Source of the DNA: Isachenkonia alkalipeptolytica
GTDB taxonomy: Bacteria > Bacillota > Clostridia > Peptostreptococcales > T1SED10-28
Length of the DNA stretch: 64,000 nt
Direction: 5' to 3'
Assembly (NCBI RefSeq): GCF_009910325.1
Contig: NZ_SUMG01000007.1
Span: forward strand, 1 to 64,000
Below the pieces are notes generated by a model that was not told the origin of the DNA, made no database searches, and saw nothing but the letters and a program-made list of their open reading frames with translations. Every line of letters begins with the position of its first letter. The stretch's first letter is position 1. A program made the translations under genes and the position numbers. Positions 52,770 to 61,346 of this stretch are shown here, piece by piece.

Positions 52770-53709
52770 ACCCTAGTAATTGAAGTATAGACTGAGGGGC
52801 GTTATTCGCTTGAGCCAACATCGCATTAGAAGCTTGTTGTAGAATGTTTTGCTTGGTCATTTCCATCATTTCTTGGGCCATATCTACGTCTCTGATTCGA
52901 GATTCTGCTGCTTGTAAGTTCTCTCCAGCGTTATCTAAGTTTGAAATTGTGTGCTCTAGTCGATTTTGGTTGGCTCCAAGTTCGGATCGTTGAGAAGATA
53001 CTTGTCCAATTGCATTATCAATTGCTTCTAGTTGGTTATCAAAATGCATCGCTTTAGGATCACCATCATCTTCAAATGCACGGAAATCACCATCTGTTAC
53101 TTTAATATCATCAATTGAAAGTTCAAGGTCATCATCACCGTCATTTAACGTTCCCAGTGCTTCAGTGCTCATATTCCCAATATTTATTGCTAAGTTCTGA
53201 TCTCCATTTGCACCAATTTGCAGAATCACTGATTCAGCGTCATCCTCTCCGATATTATCTCCTTCACTATCAAAGCCACCCACTGGAGCAAAAGTTCCAT
53301 CCATCAAATTTTTGCCGTTGAATTCAGTACGTGCCGCGATACCATCTATCTCTTCTGTTAGTTCATTTATTTCATTCTGGATAGCTTCTAAATCAGCCTC
53401 TGCATTTGTCTCATTACCAGCTTGCACTGTTAATTCACGCATACGTTGTAGAATATTATGGGTTTCGTCAAGTGCACCCTCAGCGGTTTGAATCATAGAA
53501 ATACCATCTTGAGAGTTTCTAGAAGCTTGGTTAAGTCCTCGAATTTGTCCTCTCATCTTTTCACTGATAGAAAGTCCCGCTGCGTCGTCTCCCGCTCGGT
53601 TGATTCGCATACCGGAAGATAGTTTTTCCATTGAGTTAGCACCTGCTTGTTGTGCATTACCCAACTGACGATGGGTGTTCATTGCCATTAGATTGTTATT
53701 AATTCTCAT
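52768..53709 (-). CDS. hag: Flagellin
   Basis: 313 residues. The conserved N-terminal D0/D1 (MRINNNLMAMNTHRQL, SSGMRINRAGDDAAGL) and C-terminal D1/D0 (AESRIRDVDMAQEMMEMT, then SNAMLAQANNAPQSILQLLG) flank a short, acidic variable domain (about residues 140-230). It is the filament subunit exported through the flagellar channel. The leader is about 250 bases long, with a sigma-28 promoter and a CsrA-type hairpin. The stop TAG (52770-52768) overlaps the predicted 5' splice site of the intron: splicing at GGGT|AG would remove the stop and add 17 residues, giving 330. Confidence 0.95.
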   Translation of the reverse strand: MRINNNLMAMNTHRQLGNAQQAGANSMEKLSSGMRINRAGDDAAGLSISEKMRGQIRGLNQASRNSQDGISMIQTAEGALDETHNILQRMRELTVQAGNETNAEADLEAIQNEINELTEEIDGIAARTEFNGKNLMDGTFAPVGGFDSEGDNIGEDDAESVILQIGANGDQNLAINIGNMSTEALGTLNDGDDDLELSIDDIKVTDGDFRAFEDDGDPKAMHFDNQLEAIDNAIGQVSSQRSELGANQNRLEHTISNLDNAGENLQAAESRIRDVDMAQEMMEMTKQNILQQASNAMLAQANNAPQSILQLLG

Positions 53710-53737
53710 TTGTAATTCCTCCTTGAAATTTTTGTTT

Positions 53738-53753
53738 TTGGCATCCTTGCCAA
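53738..53753 (-). promoter_or_regulatory. CsrA-binding hairpin in the flagellin leader
   Basis: Minus strand TTGGCA-AGGA-TGCCAA: a GGA motif in the loop of a perfect six-base stem, about 30 bases before the flagellin start. A second AGGAGGA lies at the ribosome site. Two such sites, one at the Shine-Dalgarno, are the known architecture for CsrA repression of flagellin in Bacillus; csrA and fliW are the next genes. Confidence 0.75.
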
Positions 53754-53969
53754 TTTGCTTGGATGTTTAGGCTCCCGCCCCTTGTAGGGTTTTACCGGTA
53801 AAAGATTGATGCCGAACCTATACCCTTGGGTAGGTGATACAGGGATGTTACTTTTTGTTTCTTCCTTAAGTACTTTGTGTTTTCCGTCTAGACGTAATGC
53901 TTTAAGAAATGAACTCTTCCACCCCGTGGCCATCGGTTGGGTAAGAGGTTTTTCCTTGCTTATTAATAA

Positions 53970-53996
53970 TTATCGGTATAATCCCTAGGGACTTTA
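53970..53996 (-). promoter_or_regulatory. Sigma-28 promoter of flagellin
   Basis: TAAA, 15 bases, ACCGATAA on the minus strand: a close match to the motility sigma factor consensus. It implies a leader of about 250 bases. Confidence 0.85.
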
Positions 53997-54066
53997 GGGG
54001 TAATGCTAATTTTTTTCGTAGTTTTTTACTATGTTGCTGATGTAGCTTCTTCAATGATCCCCTGTT

Positions 54067-54291
54067 TTACTTTTTAAACAGATCCTTCAGACTTTCTAAG
54101 TCCTTCCCATCACTGGCGGCCTCTTTGTTCTCGGCCTCAATTTCCATGTAAATTTCCTTACGGAAAATGTCTACGTCTCTGGGAGCGTCGATGCCGAGTT
54201 TCACTTTGCCGTCCTCAATGCCCAGGACCTTAATTTCTATATCCTTTCCCAGCATAATGCTTTCATCCAGCTTTCTTGTAAGAATTAACAT
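54067..54291 (-). CDS. csrA: Carbon storage regulator CsrA
   Basis: 74 residues beginning MLILTRKLDESIMLG, with ELKVLG-like EIKVLGIEDGKVKLGIDAP and the RNA-binding C-terminal part; it is an intact CsrA with a slightly long charged tail. It binds GGA hairpins in mRNA and represses flagellin translation until FliW titrates it. Its ATG overlaps the fliW stop by one base (TAATG). Confidence 0.95.
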   Translation of the reverse strand: MLILTRKLDESIMLGKDIEIKVLGIEDGKVKLGIDAPRDVDIFRKEIYMEIEAENKEAASDGKDLESLKDLFKK

Positions 54292-54779
54292 TATACCCCT
54301 CCTTCGGATGCTTCTTTGGGGGATGCTTGGGCGTTATTTTGACTTTCCCTTAACTCCTTAAGCACTTGATGGCGCTTTCCGTAGGGGCTGTTCTCCAGGG
54401 CCACCTGCTTTCCCAGTTTTTCCTCGTTGTTGATCACAATCGGCGCCGAAAGGTTGGCGGTCATCTCCTCCACCTTTTCCGGTACCCGGACGATGGTCCA
54501 AAGGGAAATCTGCTCTTTATCCTCGATGTTCAGTTTCTCCAAAGCCCCCTTCGGTAAGTGAATGTCGTAGTCCGGTCGAAAAATAAAGGGGTTCATAATC
54601 ACAAAGGCCAACTCCCCCTTCTTTACCGCCTGCAGCCAGTGAAAGGGTAAGTTCTCGTCAGGATTTTGAATGATGGTAAACTCCGTTTCCTCTTCAAAAC
54701 CGGGGATGCCGTCGGGAAAGGTGATGATGTTTTCCTCATCTACTTCAATGGTTCCAAAGTGCTTGGTTTCTAGCTTCAT
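54291..54779 (-). CDS. fliW: Flagellar assembly factor FliW
   Basis: 162 residues; ITFPDGIPGFEE, FHWLQAVKKGELAFVIMNPF and the later APIVINNEEKLGKQVAL are FliW family motifs. It binds both CsrA and flagellin and so links flagellin export to translation. It is translationally coupled to csrA. The C-terminal 20 residues are polar and variable. Confidence 0.94.
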   Translation of the reverse strand: MKLETKHFGTIEVDEENIITFPDGIPGFEEETEFTIIQNPDENLPFHWLQAVKKGELAFVIMNPFIFRPDYDIHLPKGALEKLNIEDKEQISLWTIVRVPEKVEEMTANLSAPIVINNEEKLGKQVALENSPYGKRHQVLKELRESQNNAQASPKEASEGGV

Positions 54780-54884
54780 GGTCTACCTCCTTAGTTTTCA
54801 TACTTTCTATTTTATATCCCTTATTTCTGGTAATTAAACATGCTATTTCGGCGCTCATCTCAGGACTTCAGTTTCTTTACTGCC

Positions 54885-55448
54885 TTAGCCTATCAAACGA
54901 TTCAGTCGCGCTCCGGTGTAGTTGACTTCGAAGTAGCCTTTTTCCAGCAGATAGGTTTGGTGGTTCCCCCGCTGAAACTGCATATTTAGGGGCTGGTTAT
55001 TGGCGGAAACCGTTACCTCCCCCGCTTGCAGATTCACATCGGTCCGCCCCCGGTGTAGGTCCACCTTGACCATGGATTTTGGCATCAGTTCCACATTGTA
55101 GCCCCGCTCCTTATTAAACTTCTTTCCCTTGGCGATTTGTTCCACGGAGCCCCCTTTATGATGGTCCCGAAGCTGCTCCCCTTCCCGGACAATCCGGGCG
55201 GTTCCCCGAGCGGCAGCTTGCCGTCCTTTCCCGGCGTATTCATAGGCAAGGCCCATGGGGTTTTTGACGCCGATTTCTTCCTTGGGGGCGCTTTGATCTA
55301 ATACCACGCTGGGCTGTTGAATATCCAACTCCAACCTCGGCTGACGGCTTTGGATGTCCACTCGTGGGCTGGGGTTTTGAATATTAAAATTTCCGATTTC
55401 GGAGTTGATCCCGATTTGGGATAGTTTAAAATCAATGGTTAGACTCAT
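54885..55448 (-). CDS. DUF6470 (YviE-like) flagellar-cluster protein
   Basis: 187 residues. The N-terminal third consists of short beta-like repeats (IGNFNIQNPSPRVDIQSRQP, LELDIQQPSVVLDQS). Position between flgL and fliW matches yviE of Bacillus subtilis. The function is unknown; it is conserved only with flagellar genes. A terminator formed by the end of flgL lies just upstream, so its expression may be partly uncoupled from flgL. Confidence 0.8.
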   Translation of the reverse strand: MSLTIDFKLSQIGINSEIGNFNIQNPSPRVDIQSRQPRLELDIQQPSVVLDQSAPKEEIGVKNPMGLAYEYAGKGRQAAARGTARIVREGEQLRDHHKGGSVEQIAKGKKFNKERGYNVELMPKSMVKVDLHRGRTDVNLQAGEVTVSANNQPLNMQFQRGNHQTYLLEKGYFEVNYTGARLNRLIG

Positions 55449-55464
55449 GTTTTCACCCTCTTAG

Positions 55465-55496
55465 AAAAAAGACTTTTTGAGTTACCTCAAAAAGTC
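55465..55496 (-). terminator. Terminator built from the last flgL codons
   Basis: GACTTTTTGAG (containing the last flgL codons) pairs with CTCAAAAAGTC around GTAA, the loop holding the flgL stop codon; six T residues follow on the minus strand. Confidence 0.8.
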
Positions 55497-57143
55497 GATT
55501 AGTGTTGGCTGAACAATCCTTGCCCCCACAGAAAGGGAGGCTCGGTATACGTTTTCTTCGTTCATTAGCTTGGTGATGGTCTCCGCCATATCCACGTCCT
55601 CCACATTGGAGAGCTGTTCCCGGAAATTGATGGTATCCGTCTCGATACGGTCCCGTACCAAGGTCCCCCGGTTTACCCGTGCCCCTAGGGTGGACCTTGC
55701 GGTTAAGGCCACATCCAAGAAGCGATCAAAGTCATCCAAATCTTCACTGAGGGCTTCCTGATTCCCCTCTAACAAATTTTTCTCTACCCGGTCCAGCATC
55801 TGCATCACCCCGGGCTTTTTCGGACTAGCGGAAAAAGCGATTTTCTTTTGGTAGCCCGTTTCTTTATTCTCCTGTAGGTTGTCGCTGCTTACCCCGGTGG
55901 TTTCAAAATTAAAGTTTTCCAATCGGTAAATGCGTTTCCCTTCGTATAGAAAGGAGTTTTCGTTACCGTTTAGGAAGTTTTCAATGTTTTCAGGATTGAT
56001 ATCCTCTTCGGCGCCGGGATTTGCCTTAAGCATTTGCTGTTGGATGAAGGCTTGGTTCATATCTTGAAGGCGGTCATTATGTTCTTCAGCATCCTCCTCG
56101 GACATTTCACTTGGGGCAGGGTTTGTTACAAGTTGAATGATCCCTTGAATATCCTCCATCGCACCAAAGGTCTCGCCTTTTGATAGATCCTCTAAATCCA
56201 AGTCCGGAATATCAAAAACAGTATACTGTTCCTCACCATCTTCATCTAACGATCGATAACCTAAAGTGCTTGTAAACGAAACAGGAGTTTGTTCTGCGTC
56301 TTCCGATAAATCACTTGTATCCGATATTTCTTCACCATTAACTATTGGGGTAAAATCTTCGCCGTCTTCATCAACAAAAGATCCCCCTTTGTATCTTATT
56401 TCATTACCAGCATCATCCTGTAAAGTGTTCCCCTCTCCATCTATAAAATTCGCCTCAGTGACCTCAATATTGAGTGTCATTCCCATTAATTCTACGGTCG
56501 ATGCATTACCTTCTCCTAATTCCTCCGGCAAACTCATGGTCTCCGACCACTCCGTCAAGGCTCCCTGATCCTCAAACATCTCCAGCCCGGTGAGGTTAAT
56601 GGGAATCGTCTCATTCATCCCGATGGCGTACTTGATTTGATCATCAATCAGTCCCGAATCCTCCAGGAGTTTTTGATGAACGGCATCGTTATAGGACCCG
56701 TCATCATTTAACAGGTGCTTGTCAATCTCTTTTCCTGAGAAAATATGTTTTCCCCCGTGGCTGGTATTTCCGAGGCCGATGATATGCTCTTTGATTTCAC
56801 TGATTTCCTGTTGAATTTTCTTGGTCTCCGACTGGGTTAAGGATCCGTTGGCCGCCTGTACCGTCAGCTCTCTTGAACGCTGTAGGGCGTCTACGTATTG
56901 GTTGGCCACGGACTCCGTGGTGTTCATCCAGGATAGGGCGTCCTCGGCGGCGGAGTGGTTTTGGTCCAACTGCCGGGTATGAGATTTTAACTGCATGATC
57001 CGGGTGGTGCCGATGGGATCGTCGGAGGGTCGGTGAATTCGTTTCCCTGTGGCGATTTGGTTTTGTCGCTGATCCATGTTCATCAGATTTCGGTTCAGGT
57101 TTCGATTCATATTGTTGATCATCATATTATTGGTTATACGCAT
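55482..57143 (-). CDS. flgL: Hook-associated protein 3 FlgL with large insert
   Basis: 553 residues against about 300 for typical FlgL. The conserved N-terminus (MRITNNMMINNMNRNLNRNL, GKRIHRPSDDPIG) and C-terminus (NVEDVDMAETITKLMNEENV) are intact. The middle (about residues 190-420, DNA about 55900-56570) is an acidic, surface-type insert rich in Asp, Glu, Thr and Ser. FlgL joins the hook-filament junction to flagellin. The insert probably forms an extra outer domain. Confidence 0.93.
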   Translation of the reverse strand: MRITNNMMINNMNRNLNRNLMNMDQRQNQIATGKRIHRPSDDPIGTTRIMQLKSHTRQLDQNHSAAEDALSWMNTTESVANQYVDALQRSRELTVQAANGSLTQSETKKIQQEISEIKEHIIGLGNTSHGGKHIFSGKEIDKHLLNDDGSYNDAVHQKLLEDSGLIDDQIKYAIGMNETIPINLTGLEMFEDQGALTEWSETMSLPEELGEGNASTVELMGMTLNIEVTEANFIDGEGNTLQDDAGNEIRYKGGSFVDEDGEDFTPIVNGEEISDTSDLSEDAEQTPVSFTSTLGYRSLDEDGEEQYTVFDIPDLDLEDLSKGETFGAMEDIQGIIQLVTNPAPSEMSEEDAEEHNDRLQDMNQAFIQQQMLKANPGAEEDINPENIENFLNGNENSFLYEGKRIYRLENFNFETTGVSSDNLQENKETGYQKKIAFSASPKKPGVMQMLDRVEKNLLEGNQEALSEDLDDFDRFLDVALTARSTLGARVNRGTLVRDRIETDTINFREQLSNVEDVDMAETITKLMNEENVYRASLSVGARIVQPTLIDFLR

Positions 57144-57153
57144 GGTTTCCCTC

Positions 57154-58722
57154 CTATCTTCCTACGGTGCCCAGTCTATTTATGACCACGTCCAACATTT
57201 CGTCCATAGTGGTCATCATTCTCGCCGAGGCGTTGTAGGCGTGTTGAAATTTAATCATATTGGACATTTCCTCATCCATGGAAACCCCCATAATGGATTC
57301 CCGTTTATAATCCAGCATGCCCACCAGGCCTTCCTGATTGTCCCGGTTTCGATTGGCTTCCTTGGCGTCCACACCCAGGTTTCCGATCAGGGCTTTCATA
57401 AAGTCCTCGGGTTTTCCCTCCTGAAACATTGTTCGGTCGTTTCGCATCTGTCCGATCTGCTCGGCGATGGAGGCGTCCCCCTGACTGCCGTCGAGAGAGG
57501 TGGCGATGCGGTTTAAGTCCTCGTCCACATCGGCGGATATGCTGATGTTTCGGGCGTTAATTTCTTTGTAGTTGACTTCTCCGTCCTCATAGAGATCAAT
57601 GGAATTTTCATTATCCCGGGTAAACATTAAATAACCGGCGCCGTCCTCTTGAACGGGATTGCCGTTCTCATCCTCTAACACATCACTTCCCAGTCCGTAC
57701 CCCCGGCTATGTAGTTCATTAACTTCCTTGGCGAAGGTTTGGGCGAAGGTGTTCAGTTCTTTCATATAGTAGGGATAGCCCTTCTCTCCGGCGCTGTCCC
57801 CATCCCGTAGGTCCACTAGGGCTTGCAGCTCCCCGCCCAAATCCCCGGTCAGCTCTTCTCTTCCCGCCCAGGTCAGTTGGGTAATGGGAATTTCCGCCTC
57901 GGGATTATCGCCATCGTAAATATCGGAGTAGGTCTCTTCGGTTTCAATGGCATAGGCTGTATCGTGGTCCACTAAGGGGCGTCCGTTGATCTCGATCATC
58001 ATTTTCTTTCCCGCACCCTCTTCGCTGCCCACGATCTTTTCGGTGTACTCAGACACCCGGACATCCGCCAGTTTCGACAGTTCATCCAGCATTACGTTTC
58101 GATCGTCTCGAAGGTCATTGGCATTGGATCCGTCGGATTCCAGGGTATAGATCTGTTTGTTGAGCCGTGAAATTCCTTTGGTCAAATCATTGATCTCCGT
58201 TACCGTGTTGTTGATTTCATCATCGGTATTCCGGACGTTTTGCTCCATTTGACTGTACAGATGATTCAGAGTCTTGGTAAAGGCAATGGCCTCTTCCCGG
58301 ACCTGGGCCCGTACGGTGATGTCGCTGTCCCCGGGATTTTTCGCCAGGGTATCCACGGCGTAGAAAAAGTCGTCCATCACCTCGGTAATCCCCGTATCCG
58401 AGGGCTCGTTTAGGATCATCTCCAGCATCTCCAGGCCTTCGGCTCGGGCCCCCCAGTAACCGAGATCCGTGTTTTCCTGACGGAGCTGATGGTCGATGAA
58501 TTCGTTTCGGATTTGCTGGATTTCCTTGGTGTCCACCCCGGTACCCAGCATCCCCTGGCCCCCCTGCAGTTTCATGGAAATGCTGGAGCTTTGCTCCAGT
58601 CGTTGCCTAGAGTAGCCTTCGGTATTGGCATTGGCGATGTTATGTCCGGTAATATCTAAAGCCCGTTGGGAAGAAAAAAGTCCCGACCGGGCCGCGTTAA
58701 ATCCTAGAAAGGTTGATCGCAT
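57154..58722 (-). CDS. flgK: Hook-associated protein 1 FlgK
   Basis: 522 residues. The N-terminal RSALDITGHNIANANTEGYSR-like motif (here SQRALDITGHNIANANTEG) and C-terminal SNMIKFQHAYNASARMMTT define FlgK. It is the first junction protein after the hook. It starts ten bases before flgL on the same transcript and is of usual length. Confidence 0.95.
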   Translation of the reverse strand: MRSTFLGFNAARSGLFSSQRALDITGHNIANANTEGYSRQRLEQSSSISMKLQGGQGMLGTGVDTKEIQQIRNEFIDHQLRQENTDLGYWGARAEGLEMLEMILNEPSDTGITEVMDDFFYAVDTLAKNPGDSDITVRAQVREEAIAFTKTLNHLYSQMEQNVRNTDDEINNTVTEINDLTKGISRLNKQIYTLESDGSNANDLRDDRNVMLDELSKLADVRVSEYTEKIVGSEEGAGKKMMIEINGRPLVDHDTAYAIETEETYSDIYDGDNPEAEIPITQLTWAGREELTGDLGGELQALVDLRDGDSAGEKGYPYYMKELNTFAQTFAKEVNELHSRGYGLGSDVLEDENGNPVQEDGAGYLMFTRDNENSIDLYEDGEVNYKEINARNISISADVDEDLNRIATSLDGSQGDASIAEQIGQMRNDRTMFQEGKPEDFMKALIGNLGVDAKEANRNRDNQEGLVGMLDYKRESIMGVSMDEEMSNMIKFQHAYNASARMMTTMDEMLDVVINRLGTVGR

Positions 58723-58739
58723 GGTGATTCCTCGCTTTC

Positions 58740-59243
58740 TTAAATTTTCATATCCAGTATGCTTTTATTGGATTTGCTTCGCTCCGAGGCCTTTTCGGTG
58801 TAGTCGTTGTTTTGGGGCCCTTCCTGTTGAATGGAGGCAATCAGCTCTTTATTAAAATCGATGTACTCCAAACTCTTTTTGATCAGGGATTCGTTTTCCT
58901 CGTTGACTTCCTTCAGCGCTTTTATGGTGTCTAAAATCTCATCCCGAAGGCCGTCGATTTCCTTTCCTTCTTCCTCATCGATAAATAACAGGAGTTCCGA
59001 GACGTTATCCACTTCCCGAATGTTTAGCTCCTTGGAGGCGTTGGTGAAGATCGACCGGCGGATTTTTTCGAAGGTGCCCATATGCTTAATAAACACCTGC
59101 TCTTTTTGGGTCAGCGCTTCAATTTCCTTTACCTTTCCCTTAACAATGAGGTCCTGTTTTTCCTTGGAAAGCTTTAGGACCCCATCGTACATTTCCTTTT
59201 CTTTTATCAAACTCGCTTTTAACTGTTCTAAGGACTTTGCCAA
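58740..59243 (-). CDS. flgN: FlgN family export chaperone
   Basis: 167 residues, predicted all-helical with a long coiled N-terminal part (LEQLKASLIKEKEMYDGVLK). It protects FlgK and FlgL before export. The start is TTG with GAGGTG. The gene lies between flgM and flgK as in Bacillus. Confidence 0.87.
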   Translation of the reverse strand: MAKSLEQLKASLIKEKEMYDGVLKLSKEKQDLIVKGKVKEIEALTQKEQVFIKHMGTFEKIRRSIFTNASKELNIREVDNVSELLLFIDEEEGKEIDGLRDEILDTIKALKEVNEENESLIKKSLEYIDFNKELIASIQQEGPQNNDYTEKASERSKSNKSILDMKI

Positions 59244-59265
59244 CGTTATTCACCTCAAAATGGAT

Positions 59266-59559
59266 TTAGATTTTTTGATCGATTTTTCCCTGCCGGATCA
59301 TTTTATCCAACACTTCCTTGCCGGAAACTTCATAGGAACCGGAGCGGATTTGTTCTTGATACTTGGTAACCTTATCTTCTCGAATGTCGGGAAGCTTTTG
59401 AAAGGCTTTCATGGCTACTTGAAAGTCCCGGGCTTTTTCCGAAAGTTCCAGTTGATCTTTTTTCTGGGTTACTTTTTCGCTCTTTTGGGTTTTATCGGTC
59501 TTTTGATTATCATATAGTTTTAAGGCTTTCATGACGTTGGGATTATTGTGTATTTTCAT
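59266..59559 (-). CDS. flgM: Anti-sigma-28 factor FlgM
   Basis: 97 residues. The C-terminal half (DQLELSEKARDFQVAMKAF, then RSGSYEVSGKEVLDKMI) is the sigma-28-binding region. It is secreted when the hook is complete, freeing sigma-28. It is the first gene of the flgM-flgN-flgK-flgL operon and has its own sigma-28 promoter, giving feedback. Confidence 0.93.
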   Translation of the reverse strand: MKIHNNPNVMKALKLYDNQKTDKTQKSEKVTQKKDQLELSEKARDFQVAMKAFQKLPDIREDKVTKYQEQIRSGSYEVSGKEVLDKMIRQGKIDQKI

Positions 59560-59604
59560 GAAAAAAACACCTCCACTTTCCCGAATTTTACGTTCTTACT
59601 ACTA

Positions 59605-59632
59605 CTATCGGTAGAGTGTTGGTGCTTCTTTA
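59605..59632 (-). promoter_or_regulatory. Sigma-28 promoter of flgM
   Basis: TAAA, 16 bases, ACCGATAG on the minus strand, about 45 bases before the flgM start. Confidence 0.65.
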
Positions 59633-59696
59633 GTTTATTTGATAATTTTTAAGAAGTTTTTACTTCTCGATTCATAGCCTCGACTCTTAGCCTCGC

Positions 59697-60113
59697 CTAG
59701 TTTTTCTTATGGCGCTCGGCGGCAAACATCCGGTTGTTTTTTACTGCTTCCTTGGCTTTCTTTTCTTCCTTCTCCTTCGGGGTCAGGGCTTTTTGGAACC
59801 CTTTTTTGATGGCATCGGCGCATGCAGAGCAGTATCGTCCGCTGGTAATGGATACCCCGCACCGTTCACAGTCTAGGAAGGTGTTGTCCGATTCCCGAAT
59901 TTCGATCCGGTCCTCCCGTAAAAACTGTAGAATTAAGCGTTCGCTGACACCGGTTTCCTCATGTACATCATTCACCGAAGCGCCCGGATGATCGTAGAGG
60001 TAATCCTTGACTTTTCGATAGGCCGCTTCGGGATCCTCTCGACACCTTGAGCAAAATTCGTTGCCGTCGTCGCCAAAAGCTCTGCCGCATTTTTTACAAT
60101 TGATCAGATCCAT
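59697..60113 (-). CDS. YvyF-like flagellar operon zinc-finger protein
   Basis: 138 residues with two cysteine clusters (CKKCGRAF...CSRC near the start and CERCGVSITSGRYCSAC near 85-100) around a helix-turn-helix-like segment (VNDVHEETGVSERLILQFL). It matches the flagellar operon protein family next to flgM in Firmicutes. Probably a small regulator; the target is unknown. Confidence 0.85.
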   Translation of the reverse strand: MDLINCKKCGRAFGDDGNEFCSRCREDPEAAYRKVKDYLYDHPGASVNDVHEETGVSERLILQFLREDRIEIRESDNTFLDCERCGVSITSGRYCSACADAIKKGFQKALTPKEKEEKKAKEAVKNNRMFAAERHKKN

Positions 60114-60261
60114 GATGACTCCTCCATTCTTTTGTCCTTATTTTGAATAATCACGCTTCATGGGATGCCTTATTTCCTACCATCGTTTCATTGCTTCCAT
60201 TGAGGGGTCTTGATTTATTTAGTTATATACCATTTGTTTCACCGATCTAAACAGTTAATCC

Positions 60262-61221
60262 TTATCCCAGTACCACCCGAGCGATGCTGATCATGGTGAT
60301 CCGAGCCGATCCCTGCTTTTTTATAACCGCCGCAATGGATTTTGCCGTAGCTCCTGTAGTATATATATCGTCAATTAACAGAATATGATTAGCTTGGATT
60401 CGACTTTTTTCGATAAAAAAGGCGTCTTCCACGTTTTGTGATCGCTGGGATTTTGAGAGCTGATTCATGGTTTGGGTGTTTTTCACGCGGGATAGGGCTT
60501 TGCTGTCATAGGGAATTTGCAGTTCTTGGGAGAGATACTTCGCCAGTAGGTCCGCTTGGTTGTAGCCGCGACGGCGGAGGCGTTTTTTATGTAGAGGGAC
60601 GCTTAAAATAAGATCAAAGTCCCGGTCATTTGCGGTAAGCTGTTGGAGTTTTTCCGCCATCATCATTGCGAAAATTCGGGCAAGATAGGTTTTATCGCTG
60701 TATTTAAAGGCGTAAATCGCCCCTTTGATCGGTTTTTCATAGAGGCACAGGGAAAGATTCCGGTCCAGAGGAGAATCTTCTATGCATTCGCCGCAGCGGT
60801 TCTTCGGTCGGGGCAGGGGGCGAAGGATTTCTTCTTCGTAATGAACGGTTTCTAAGAGACTCTCCTGCAGGGGAATGGAGCATTTTTCACAGTAGGGGGC
60901 CTCGATCCAGGGGATTTCGTCGATGCATTTCGGGCATAGGTAGGCTTCGAAGGAATGGCGGCCTTTATCCTCAGATAGGATTTTTCCGTCTTCTTCCTTT
61001 GCCATACTTCCCTCCGTTCCCAAACTTTTTACAGTTGGTAAACTTTCTTTCGCACTAAAACTTCCTTCCTTTGTCATACTTCCTTCCCTTTCCCAAAGGG
61101 GTCTTTTACAGATATGACAGGAGAGGTTCATGGGAAACAGCAACTCCATAAAGGCCTCCCGGTATCGATTGAATAGGGACTTCTCCCTTCCTGCTTTCTT
61201 CAACTCCTGGTTCTCAGCCAC
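60262..61221 (-). CDS. comFC: ComF family phosphoribosyltransferase-like protein
   Basis: 319 residues. The N-terminal zinc ribbon (CHICKRPLW ... CPKC ... CEKC ... CGEC) is followed by the PRTase-like domain with ILSVPLHKKRLRRRGYNQAD and the PRPP loop LLIDDIYTTGATA. It works in DNA uptake in competent Firmicutes; its biochemical role is uncertain. A low-complexity stretch with EGSMTKE/EGSMAKE repeats is inserted inside the zinc-ribbon region (about residues 45-85). The start is GTG with AGGAGG. Confidence 0.9.
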   Translation of the reverse strand: MAENQELKKAGREKSLFNRYREAFMELLFPMNLSCHICKRPLWEREGSMTKEGSFSAKESLPTVKSLGTEGSMAKEEDGKILSEDKGRHSFEAYLCPKCIDEIPWIEAPYCEKCSIPLQESLLETVHYEEEILRPLPRPKNRCGECIEDSPLDRNLSLCLYEKPIKGAIYAFKYSDKTYLARIFAMMMAEKLQQLTANDRDFDLILSVPLHKKRLRRRGYNQADLLAKYLSQELQIPYDSKALSRVKNTQTMNQLSKSQRSQNVEDAFFIEKSRIQANHILLIDDIYTTGATAKSIAAVIKKQGSARITMISIARVVLG

Positions 61222-61346
61222 TACACCGACCTCCTGATCCTCTGTTTTTTTGTAAGGCCCTTTTATGGAGGCCTCGCCTATTTACAAACCCTTAGTCATT
61301 TACAAGTCTTTAGCCTTTTACAAGCCCTACCCTTTTTGTAGCTCCC

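Noticed and set aside
53710-53960. c-di-GMP riboswitch in the flagellin leader
   Set aside because: The leader does not show the conserved GEMM core; the CsrA hairpin explains the visible structure better.
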